Assembly: GCA_046349635.1 (NCBI GenBank)
Contig: JAXMBX010000092.1
Coordinates: forward strand, 1-7,592
DNA: 7,592 nucleotides
Origin: JAXMBX01 sp046349635
Lineage (GTDB): Bacteria > Planctomycetota > Planctomycetia > Planctomycetales > Planctomycetaceae
Direction of reading: 5' to 3'
This document shows, piece by piece, positions 1 through 5,508 of the stretch; the first letter of the stretch is position 1; each line of letters opens with the position of its first letter. The notes under the pieces are model-generated. The model was not told the origin of the DNA and ran no database searches. It was given only the letters and a program-made list of their open reading frames with translations. Made by a program: the position numbers and the translations under genes.

Positions 1-2445
1 CCCGAAATAGGCCTGCCACACACGGTTCACAAACGACCGCGCTACCGTCGGCGATTTCCGGTCTGCCAGCCACTTCGCAAACGTCAACCGCGTCGGCGGC
101 GCCCCTTCAGGCAACGCCGGCAAAAATGCCGGCACACCCGGCTTCACTTCTTTCTCCGGCTTCAGGAAGTCACCCCGATTCAGGACCGACGTCTTCCGTC
201 CTCCGGCCATGTCACCCAACACCAGTTGCGACGTCGGCTCCGGATGTTCTTTCCAGATCGCTTCAATTTTGTCATTCGCATCCTTCCACTCCGGCATTGT
301 CGTCCGGAAATGGCTGAAGACCGCCCCCACCTGCCGCGCCGTCCGCTTCTCAGCGGGGATCGACAGAATCTGTCGCACCGGCGCCGGAACGACGTCCCCC
401 TTTGCATTCGCCACCGTCGTGAACGACACCCGGAACCGGCCCAGGTTATGGCTCTGGTTATCGTTGCTGTTCCATCCCCCGTGGTTTTGCACCAGTTCGA
501 ATGTCAGCAGTGTCCCCTCCGGCAGATCAATCGGCTTCTCAGGGTAGAAGAAGGCCTTCCGCGGACGGTTCCGACGTCCCGGTCCTTCATCATTTCCCCA
601 CGCCGTTTCATTCTTCCCGTCAATCGCATACCCCACCGGCCCCAGGACCCGCTTCGGTTTGGGAGGATCCTTCTTTTCCTCTTTCTTCTCTTCCTTGGGC
701 TTCTCCGCATCTTTCTTGGAAGCCTCGGCCTTCTTATCTCCCTCTTTCAAATTCGGATCCGGTTTCTTCTCTTCCGGTTTCTTGTCTTCGGGCTTCTTCG
801 GCTCTTCCTTTTTCTTCACCAGATCCTTCTTCGCCGCGTTCTCCACCGGCTCACTCTCCGGATAATAAGCCTTCAATTCCGCCTCCGGCATCGCGTAGTC
901 CGCCTCCGCCCGGACGAATTTCACCTTCGTCTTCTTCCCCGGCTCCTTGGCGGAAGCATACGAAACGTTGAACTCTGTGACGGCAGCCGTCCCTTCGATC
1001 GACCGCCCCGGTCCGCCGAATGGCAACGTCGGATCATTCAACTGCTCCACCTGAAACGCCGTGATCGGATGCACATCGGTCTTGAACGTGAATACTCCCG
1101 TCACGCGAGAAGGGGCATACCCTTCCGCCAGGATCGATCCATCCTTCAACTGGTCGTATCGCTGCCCCCCCGTGTGCAGTTCCTCGTCCGTCGGCACAAT
1201 CCACGTCCATGCCGGCAGATCTTTGGAGACTTCCGCTTCCCATTTCGCCATCCGTTCCTTCCAGTCCGGATGTTTGTGCTGCAGATCCTCCTCGATCATC
1301 TTGATCCGCGCAAACATCTCCGCCCGTTTTTGCTGCTGCTCCGGTGTGTACACCCCCGCGTGAGCCTCGGAGTCGTTATTCAGGAAAGCGAACATCCGGT
1401 AATACTCTTCCTGGCTGATTGGATCGTATTTGTGCGAATGGCACTGCGCGCACTGAATCGTCAGCCCCAGGATGCTCTTCCCGATCGCATCCATCCGGTC
1501 AAACATCGCCTCCATCCGGAACTGTTCCGGATCGATCCCTCCCTCTTCGTTGCACATCGAATTCCGCAGGAAGCCCGTCGCGACGATCTGATCCTGTGTT
1601 GGATTCGGCAGTTGGTCCCCCGCGAGTTGTTCAATCAGAAACTGGTCGTACGGCAGATCCCGGTTCAGGGCATTGACGACCCAATCCCGATAGAACCACA
1701 CCTGGCGCGACTTGTCCTTTTCATAGCCGTCCGAGTCCGCATACCGCGCCGCGTCCAGCCACTGCCGGCCCCACTTCTCCCCATAGTGCGGAGACTTCAG
1801 CAACCGTTCCACCTGCTTCTGGTAGGCATCCGCGCTCGTATCGGCGAGGAATGCCCGCACCTCTTCCGGAGTTGGCGGCAACCCGATCAGGTCCAGCGAC
1901 AATCGCCGCAACAGCGTCGTCTTGTCCGCCGACGGAGCAGGGGACAACCCCTCTTTTTCCAGCCGCGCCAGGATGTATTGGTCAATCGGGTTCTTCACCC
2001 AGCCGGATTTCTTCACTTGAGCGATGGCGGGTTTCACGGGTGTCGTGAACGCCCAGTGGTCCGACCATTCCGCCCCCTGCTCAATCCATTTTTTCACCAG
2101 CGCAATCTGCTCCGGCTTGATGATCTTTCCGGACTTCGGCGGAGGCATCTTTTCGCTGGCTTCTTCCGTCACCAGCCGACGCAGCAATTCGCTCTCATCC
2201 GGCTTATGCGGGACCACGGGGACGCTGTCATCCCGCTTCGTAAATGCCCCCTCGCGCGTATCCAGCCGCAGCTCTCCCTTTCGCTGGCTGGCATCCGGTC
2301 CGTGGCATTGAAAGCACAGGTTCGACAGGATCGGCCGGATTTCTCTCGTGAAATCCACCTTCCTCTCACCCTCAGCAGCCAAACCCCACGCTGCCGGCAG
2401 GACGCACAAACAACCCCAGACTCGCAACAACAGACGTCGGCTCAT
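1..2445 (-). CDS. Secreted PSCyt1/DUF1549/DUF1553 multidomain haem-type protein (3' end outside window)
   Basis: The frame is open for 815 codons from the ATG at 2445 to the window edge, so the C-terminus is missing. Residues 1-24 form a signal peptide (RR, then a hydrophobic run ending LAA). Residues about 30-125 match the planctomycete cytochrome C domain: CFQCH with C44, C47, H48, and KMPPP around M100 as possible axial ligand. Residues about 150-357 match DUF1549, including a second site CAQCH (C332, C335, H336). Residues about 448-680 look like a discoidin-type segment (AIDGKNETAWG, NHGGW), interrupted by a Lys/Glu/Pro-rich run at 535-598. DUF1553 begins near residue 785 (FVNRVWQAYFG) and is cut off. 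Families with this layout are abundant in planctomycetes, are often followed by a DUF1501 gene, and have been linked to polysaccharide use; the biochemical role is not established. An upstream ATG at 2450 is followed at once by a stop, so ATG 2445 is favoured, with GGGGA just upstream. Confidence 0.93.
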   Translation of the reverse strand, partial: MSRRLLLRVWGCLCVLPAAWGLAAEGERKVDFTREIRPILSNLCFQCHGPDASQRKGELRLDTREGAFTKRDDSVPVVPHKPDESELLRRLVTEEASEKMPPPKSGKIIKPEQIALVKKWIEQGAEWSDHWAFTTPVKPAIAQVKKSGWVKNPIDQYILARLEKEGLSPAPSADKTTLLRRLSLDLIGLPPTPEEVRAFLADTSADAYQKQVERLLKSPHYGEKWGRQWLDAARYADSDGYEKDKSRQVWFYRDWVVNALNRDLPYDQFLIEQLAGDQLPNPTQDQIVATGFLRNSMCNEEGGIDPEQFRMEAMFDRMDAIGKSILGLTIQCAQCHSHKYDPISQEEYYRMFAFLNNDSEAHAGVYTPEQQQKRAEMFARIKMIEEDLQHKHPDWKERMAKWEAEVSKDLPAWTWIVPTDEELHTGGQRYDQLKDGSILAEGYAPSRVTGVFTFKTDVHPITAFQVEQLNDPTLPFGGPGRSIEGTAAVTEFNVSYASAKEPGKKTKVKFVRAEADYAMPEAELKAYYPESEPVENAAKKDLVKKKEEPKKPEDKKPEEKKPDPNLKEGDKKAEASKKDAEKPKEEKKEEKKDPPKPKRVLGPVGYAIDGKNETAWGNDEGPGRRNRPRKAFFYPEKPIDLPEGTLLTFELVQNHGGWNSNDNQSHNLGRFRVSFTTVANAKGDVVPAPVRQILSIPAEKRTARQVGAVFSHFRTTMPEWKDANDKIEAIWKEHPEPTSQLVLGDMAGGRKTSVLNRGDFLKPEKEVKPGVPAFLPALPEGAPPTRLTFAKWLADRKSPTVARSFVNRVWQAYFG
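116..133. repeat. Perfect 7-bp inverted repeat with AAAA loop inside the PSCyt1 gene
   Basis: GCCGGCA at 116-122 and TGCCGGC at 127-133 are perfect reverse complements separated by AAAA. The hairpin lies within codons for a PAFLPALP stretch of the PSCyt1 protein, so it may simply reflect the codons for alternating Pro-Ala. It is not followed by a T-tract in the gene's direction. Confidence 0.6.
652..843 (-). other. Lys/Glu/Pro-rich low-complexity segment inside the PSCyt1 protein
   Basis: Residues about 535-598 are almost entirely K, E, P and D, with repeated units such as KKPEDKKPEEKKPDP and EKPKEEKKEEKKDPPKPK. It lies inside the discoidin-like part, between NVSYAS (about residue 497) and AIDGKNETAW (from about 605). 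It has no haem or catalytic motif. A disordered, charged linker or surface-binding segment is the simplest reading. Confidence 0.85.
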
Positions 2446-2470
2446 CACATCCCCGCAGGTACTATGACCG

Positions 2471-2502
2471 AAACGCATCACTAAAAATGAATGCGTTTAG
2501 TG
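2471..2502 (-). repeat. Overlapping inverted repeats (two alternative hairpins) in the PSCyt1 leader
   Basis: AAACGCAT (2471-2478) pairs with ATGCGTTT (2491-2498), 8 bp with a 12-nt loop. CACTAAA (2479-2485) pairs with TTTAGTG (2496-2502), 7 bp with a 10-nt loop. The two pairings share positions 2496-2498 and each one's loop holds an arm of the other, so they cannot both form. The block overlaps the candidate -10 box and start of transcription and sits 26 bp upstream of the start codon. It could be an operator or an RNA switch-like leader. Confidence 0.5.
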
Positions 2503-2528
2503 TACCAACGCCGGGAACGCCCCGCCAA
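2499..2528 (-). promoter_or_regulatory. Candidate sigma70-type promoter for the PSCyt1 gene
   Basis: On the minus strand TTGGCG (2523-2528) and TACACT (2499-2504) are separated by 18 bp, each matching 4 of 6 consensus positions. Transcription would start about 2492, leaving a leader of about 47 nt before ATG 2445. The region lies in the 107-bp gap after the HtrA stop codon. Planctomycete promoters are poorly defined, so this is a pattern match only. Confidence 0.3.
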
Positions 2529-2552
2529 GACTTTAGAGCGGTCTCAAATCGC

Positions 2553-4004
2553 TTATTTCATCACAAAAATATGCGACTGGATCTCCGTCCCGGATTTCCT
2601 TCGCACCTTGAAAGTCAGCGTCTCTTTGGACCGTTCTTCCAGGATCAACTGCAGGTCCGACACCGAATTCACCGGTGCCCGGGCGACCTCTTCGATCAGG
2701 TCATAGCGCTGCAACTTGGTCCCCATGGGACTGCTCCCTTCCACCTTCAGCACCAGCAGCCCCGTGCTGTTTGCGGGAAATCCCAACTGCTTCGCCAGCT
2801 CGGGGTCAATCTGGTGTACCGTGATCCCCAGCTTGTCGAACGGTACACCTTTGCTAGGGTCCGCTGGTGCCGCGGCCCTCTGCTGATGTTCCTCCCTGTC
2901 CCCCAGCACGACATACAGCGTGACCGCCCCCCCGTTCCGTATCACCTCGGTTTCCAGCTTCTGCCCCATCGGCGCCAGGCTCACCAGGTTGATGAGATGG
3001 TTCTCGTCCATCACCTCATCCCCGTTGAATTTCACGATCACGTCGTCCATCTGCACCCCGGCTTTTGCAGCGGGGGTATTCACGTAGACTTCCACCACCC
3101 GCGCTCCACGCACGCGCTCCATCTTCAGCCGTGTCGCGGTCGCCGAATTGAAATTGTTATCCAGCTTCACCCCCAGGTAGGCCCGCTGCACCTTGCCGTA
3201 TTCCAGCAACTGCTCCATCACCTGCCGCACCAGGTTGCACGGAATGCTGAATCCGATCCCCTCGTTCCCCCCGCTGTTGGAGGCGATCGCGGTGTTGATT
3301 CCCACCACTTCCCCCATCAGGTTGATCAGCGGCCCTCCGCTGTTTCCCGGATTGATCGCGGCGTCCGTCTGCAGGAAGTCCTGGTTGATGACCTCGGTAT
3401 TCGGCCCCAGTTCCAGCGCCCGCCGCCCCTTGGCGCTGATGATTCCATAAGTGATCGACTGGCTCAGGCCGAACGGACTCCCCACTGCCAGCACGATGTT
3501 TCCGATCTCACACCTTCGGCTGTCCCCCCACTTGGCAGTCCGCAACCCCTTAAGGTCGATCGCCATGACCGCCAGGTCCGTGTGCTTATCGGTCCGGATC
3601 CACTGGGGATGGACCACCCGCCCGTCGTGCAGATGCACGTCAATCCGGTCCAACTCCGTTCCATCGACCACGTGCCGGTTCGTGACGATATACGGAGCCT
3701 GCTTTTTGTCACTGAAGACAATCACTCCGGAGCCGGTCTCTTCCACCAGTCCCCGCCGGGTGTTCCGTTCGCTTTGGATATGCACCACGCTGGGACTGAT
3801 CAGCCTGGCGACCTTCGACATCCGATCGCTCAGGGCAAACACCGTCGCATCCCGGGAGGCGACTTCCTTGCTCAACTTCTCCTGGGAGTTCTCCGCCGGA
3901 TTCGCGGACAGGCGCCCCACCAACGCCCCACGGCCAAACGCTCCAATGATCATCCCGGCCATCAACACGGGAATCCCAGCCAGCATCAGTCCGGAGCGCT
4001 TCAT
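2553..4004 (-). CDS. HtrA/DegP-type serine protease with two PDZ domains
   Basis: This is a complete 483-residue protein, close to the length of DegP. Residues 6-30 form a hydrophobic segment (signal peptide or membrane anchor). The trypsin-like domain covers about 62-265, with the full triad visible: H111 in TNRHVVDG, D143 in HTDLAVM and S222 in the oxyanion motif GNSGGPL. PDZ1 begins at YLGVKL (about 276-370) and PDZ2 covers about 390-480, with the protein ending FVMK. HtrA/Do proteases degrade or refold misfolded proteins in the periplasm or cell envelope and use PDZ domains to bind C-termini and control oligomer state. ATG 4004 is the only sensible start: an in-frame TGA lies about 40 nt upstream with no ATG between, though no good Shine-Dalgarno is seen. 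A long ORF on the opposite strand is a shadow. It lies between a DksA-like gene and a PSCyt1 gene, but shared transcription is doubtful. Confidence 0.96.
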   Translation of the reverse strand: MKRSGLMLAGIPVLMAGMIIGAFGRGALVGRLSANPAENSQEKLSKEVASRDATVFALSDRMSKVARLISPSVVHIQSERNTRRGLVEETGSGVIVFSDKKQAPYIVTNRHVVDGTELDRIDVHLHDGRVVHPQWIRTDKHTDLAVMAIDLKGLRTAKWGDSRRCEIGNIVLAVGSPFGLSQSITYGIISAKGRRALELGPNTEVINQDFLQTDAAINPGNSGGPLINLMGEVVGINTAIASNSGGNEGIGFSIPCNLVRQVMEQLLEYGKVQRAYLGVKLDNNFNSATATRLKMERVRGARVVEVYVNTPAAKAGVQMDDVIVKFNGDEVMDENHLINLVSLAPMGQKLETEVIRNGGAVTLYVVLGDREEHQQRAAAPADPSKGVPFDKLGITVHQIDPELAKQLGFPANSTGLLVLKVEGSSPMGTKLQRYDLIEEVARAPVNSVSDLQLILEERSKETLTFKVRRKSGTEIQSHIFVMK

Positions 4005-4115
4005 TGTGGTATGAACTCGGGTCAGGGGGGTCTGCAGGGCTCAACATCAACGCAGCAATGCCTGAACACCTCTGCCTGGAACCCGGATCTCTCTGCAAAA
4101 CCGGGGCCAACACGG

Positions 4116-4135
4116 GAAGCGGGAAATCTCGCTTC
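4116..4135. promoter_or_regulatory. Imperfect 20-bp palindrome upstream of the HtrA gene
   Basis: GAAGCG (4116-4121) and CGCTTC (4130-4135) are perfect arms, and the inner bases GGGAAATCTC keep partial symmetry, so 8 of 10 base pairs of the dyad match. It sits about 112 bp upstream of ATG 4004. The form suits a dimeric repressor or activator site, but I do not recognise the motif. Confidence 0.35.
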
Positions 4136-4216
4136 GTCATGGGGGAGCGGAACTGTTCATCACCGCCGCTGCCCCCGGCGAGTACGCGGTAACGCACCAC
4201 TCAATTCCGTATTCGG

Positions 4217-4260
4217 GGACAAAACAGGCCACCTCACGGGCTCTCGCCCCAAGGTGGCCT
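4217..4260 (-). terminator. Rho-independent terminator of the DksA-like gene
   Basis: AGGCCACCT (4226-4234) and AGGTGGCCT (4252-4260) form a perfect 9-bp stem, and GGGC/GCCC (4238-4241, 4246-4249) adds an inner 4-bp stem with a TCTC loop. Read on the minus strand, the hairpin is followed by GTTTTGTCCC, a short T-tract. It lies about 62 bp past the stop codon of the DksA-like gene. Confidence 0.8.
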
Positions 4261-4321
4261 CTGGACACGGCGCTCCCTCCTGTGCCCCACGGCTCAGAGT
4301 CTTTGTCGGGCGATCCGCCCC

Positions 4322-4774
4322 CTAGAGTTCAAGTTCCAGGTCTTCCAAGGCAACATCTCGCTCGCCGCCATTCCCCTCAGAACCTTCAGTCGCGCGCCAG
4401 TCCGCCGACTCTTCCCTGTAGCCTCGACCGTAAATCTCTTCTTTCCGCTGACAACCGATACACAGCGACACGAACGGCAGTGCCTTCAAACGCATGACCG
4501 GAATCTTCTGGCCGCACGATTCGCACAATCCATAACGTCCCTTCCGGATCTGCTGGATCGCCGTCTCGATCTGCTGCAGTTCCCGGCTTTCGAGGGCCGC
4601 CAATTGCGAATGCAGTTCGTGCTGTTCGGTCTCCATGGCCATGTCGCACACGTCACCGGTGTTGTCCGCTTCGGCGCCGGTCAGGTCCATGTCGTTCGTT
4701 AATTTCTTGATCAGCGATTCACGCTTCGATTGCAGTGATCGCAGGATTTTCAGCAGTGCTTCTTTGCGGGCCAT
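4322..4774 (-). CDS. TraR/DksA-family C4 zinc-finger transcription regulator
   Basis: With the start at ATG 4774 the protein has 150 residues, like DksA (151). Residues 1-80 are charged and helical, forming the family's coiled coil, with DVCDMA (D41, D44) at the place of the DxxDxA tip motif that DksA inserts into the RNA polymerase secondary channel. The zinc finger is C84-x2-C87-x17-C105-x2-C108. A long acidic tail (ending ALEDLELEL) follows the finger. DksA-family proteins act in the cytoplasm on RNA polymerase, with ppGpp in the stringent response; whether this paralogue does so is inference. An in-frame ATG at 4834 would add 20 residues, but GGAAGGAG lies 8 nt before ATG 4774, and the extra residues (TGFARPGSNGFAKEG) are not family-like. 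The gene seems to be transcribed alone, ending in the terminator at 4217-4260. Confidence 0.93.
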   Translation of the reverse strand: MARKEALLKILRSLQSKRESLIKKLTNDMDLTGAEADNTGDVCDMAMETEQHELHSQLAALESRELQQIETAIQQIRKGRYGLCESCGQKIPVMRLKALPFVSLCIGCQRKEEIYGRGYREESADWRATEGSEGNGGERDVALEDLELEL

Positions 4775-4782
4775 CGTGGTGT

Positions 4783-4790
4783 CTCCTTCC
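4783..4790 (-). promoter_or_regulatory. Ribosome binding site fixing the DksA-like start
   Basis: GGAAGGAG on the minus strand lies 8 nt before ATG 4774. It supports this start over the longer in-frame ATG at 4834, which would place this site within the coding sequence. Confidence 0.75.
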
Positions 4791-4917
4791 TTTGCAAAGC
4801 CGTTTGAGCCCGGCCTTGCGAATCCGGTGTTCATGCACCGGCGGTTCCCCTCAACTTCCCGGACTTCGCGATAAAAATCCCCGTTTTGCCCGGTTTTTCT
4901 TGAGGTTTCGTCTCCTC

Positions 4918-4947
4918 ATCCTATTACGCCTTTTCCCCGGCTGTCGC
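4918..4947 (-). promoter_or_regulatory. Weak candidate promoter for the DksA-like gene
   Basis: On the minus strand GCGACA (4942-4947) and TAGGAT (4918-4923) are 18 bp apart, each matching 4 of 6 sigma70 positions. This would give a leader of about 135 nt. An imperfect palindrome abuts the -35 box on its upstream side. The match is weak and other placements are possible. Confidence 0.2.
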
Positions 4948-4963
4948 TTGAAAATTTTACAAG
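4947..4963. promoter_or_regulatory. AT-rich imperfect palindrome upstream of the DksA-like gene
   Basis: CTTGAAAATTTTACAAG is symmetric in 7 of 8 base pairs about its centre. It lies at the upstream edge of the candidate -35 box for the DksA-like gene, a common position for a regulator binding site. Confidence 0.35.
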
Positions 4964-5008
4964 TCTTCGAATTCCCGACTGCTTGGTCTGGATCCCACGC
5001 ATAACCGT

Positions 5009-5023
5009 TTTGTGCGTCACAAA
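5009..5023. promoter_or_regulatory. Perfect 6-3-6 palindrome TTTGTG-CGT-CACAAA
   Basis: TTTGTG and CACAAA are exact reverse complements three bases apart. The half-site resembles the TGTG of CRP/FNR sites, but the 3-nt gap is shorter than the usual arrangement, so I do not assign it to that family. It lies about 235 bp upstream of the DksA-like start and about 485 bp upstream of the CAP start. Confidence 0.35.
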
Positions 5024-5032
5024 CAGCCAGTT

Positions 5033-5248
5033 TCAGCCCCCCTTCGAGTTTGCTTTCAGCCTCCCGATTTGTGCTCTTCCCACCAAATTCGTTCCCTGTC
5101 TCACAATCACTAAATCAGGAACTGAACTATTGTATTCCTCCTCCAAATCTGGCCAGCCGATTGGTAACCCAAAACTGGTCGCCAGACGACGCAAATCTGT
5201 TAACCACAAATACGACCATCCTTTACACCAAATCCCGCCGCGCTCCAT
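5033..5248 (-). CDS. Possible small hypothetical ORF (71 codons), doubtful
   Basis: The minus-strand frame runs from ATG 5248 to a TGA at 5033-5035. The translation has a mixed, protein-like composition (for example RRLATSFGLPIGWPDLEEEY) but no domain that I recognise, no signal peptide and no membrane segment. AGGA lies only 4 nt before the ATG, which is tight for a ribosome binding site, and it falls inside the inverted repeat at 5251-5271. Codon choice uses more A/T third positions than the neighbouring genes, as expected of either non-coding sequence, a gene remnant or acquired DNA. It is more likely chance than not. Confidence 0.17.
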   Translation of the reverse strand: MERGGIWCKGWSYLWLTDLRRLATSFGLPIGWPDLEEEYNSSVPDLVIVRQGTNLVGRAQIGRLKANSKGG

Positions 5249-5250
5249 TT

Positions 5251-5271
5251 TGTCCTAAATCCAACAGGACA
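5251..5271. repeat. Inverted repeat TGTCCT-N9-AGGACA
   Basis: Six-base arms at 5251-5256 and 5266-5271 are exact reverse complements with a 9-nt gap. On the minus strand one arm covers the AGGA preceding the ATG of the doubtful 71-codon ORF, ending 2 nt before that ATG. No T-tract follows on either strand, so it is not a typical terminator. Confidence 0.35.
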
Positions 5272-5322
5272 CTTCTTCTCCAGCGAGAATCCCCCCATCC
5301 CCGCCTTCCAAACGCCGATCTC

Positions 5323-5359
5323 TTACGACTGTCTTGACCCTTTTACGACTCTCTTGACC
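5323..5359. repeat. Two 17-bp direct repeats at 20-bp spacing upstream of the CAP gene
   Basis: TTACGACTGTCTTGACC (5323-5339) and TTACGACTCTCTTGACC (5343-5359) differ at one base and repeat every 20 bp, about two helical turns. Each contains TTGACC, which looks like a -35 box, but no matching -10 box lies at a normal distance. The second copy runs into a perfect 10-bp palindrome GACCTAGGTC (5356-5365). TACGACCTAG at 5447-5456 echoes parts of both. Confidence 0.6.
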
Positions 5360-5508
5360 TAGGTCCTGGCTTTGAACTGGACGCTCCCCGACCACCCTCT
5401 TTTTTCCGACTCCACGACCGTCGATTCAGACCTTCTTCGCTCCAGGTACGACCTAGACTTTCTTTGCACGTGGGCGCGGGCTGCATCTTTCAGACAAGAG
5501 GCACACTG

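Larger units (their letters stand above)
4005..4321. other. Intergenic region between the HtrA and DksA-like genes
   Basis: This 317-bp stretch holds the terminator of the DksA-like gene at its right end and the presumed HtrA promoter region. I found no convincing -35/-10 pair for the protease. An imperfect 20-bp palindrome lies at 4116-4135. Minus-strand frames extending out of the HtrA gene into this region (with a GTG at 4200) lack recognisable protein features. Confidence 0.7.
4775..5508. other. Long AT-richer intergenic region between divergent DksA-like and CAP genes
   Basis: This 734-bp region separates two genes that are transcribed away from each other. It is visibly richer in A and T than the flanking genes, most clearly from about 4880 to 5280. 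It contains palindromes at 4947-4963, 5009-5023, 5251-5271 and 5356-5365, a direct-repeat pair at 5323-5359 and one doubtful short ORF. I see no tRNA, IS end or clear gene. Confidence 0.7.

Noticed and set aside
226..2484. Stop-free plus-strand frame of 752 codons opposite the PSCyt1 gene
   Set aside because: Its translation is Arg/Leu/Pro/His-rich with no domain, and the minus strand encodes clear PSCyt1 and DUF1549 motifs over the same bases. It is a shadow of GC-biased codon use.
2531..2552. Terminator directly after the HtrA gene
   Set aside because: The possible GAG/CTC pairing near TTTAGAGCGGTCTCAAA is only three bases long, with mismatches beyond it.
3709..4200. 163-codon minus-strand frame overlapping the HtrA 5' end
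   Set aside because: It overlaps the HtrA start in another frame, begins with GTG and has no recognisable features.
2487..4325. Plus-strand frame of 612 codons opposite the HtrA gene
   Set aside because: It has a His/Pro/Arg-rich composition with no domain, and it is antisense to a protease with a full catalytic triad. It is a shadow.
4775..4834. Longer DksA-like protein starting at ATG 4834
   Set aside because: A strong GGAAGGAG site falls inside this extension at the right distance from ATG 4774, and the extra 20 residues do not resemble the family N-terminus.
5334..5382. TTGACC boxes in the direct repeats as a standard sigma70 promoter for the CAP gene
   Set aside because: No acceptable -10 hexamer occurs 16-18 bp downstream of either TTGACC.
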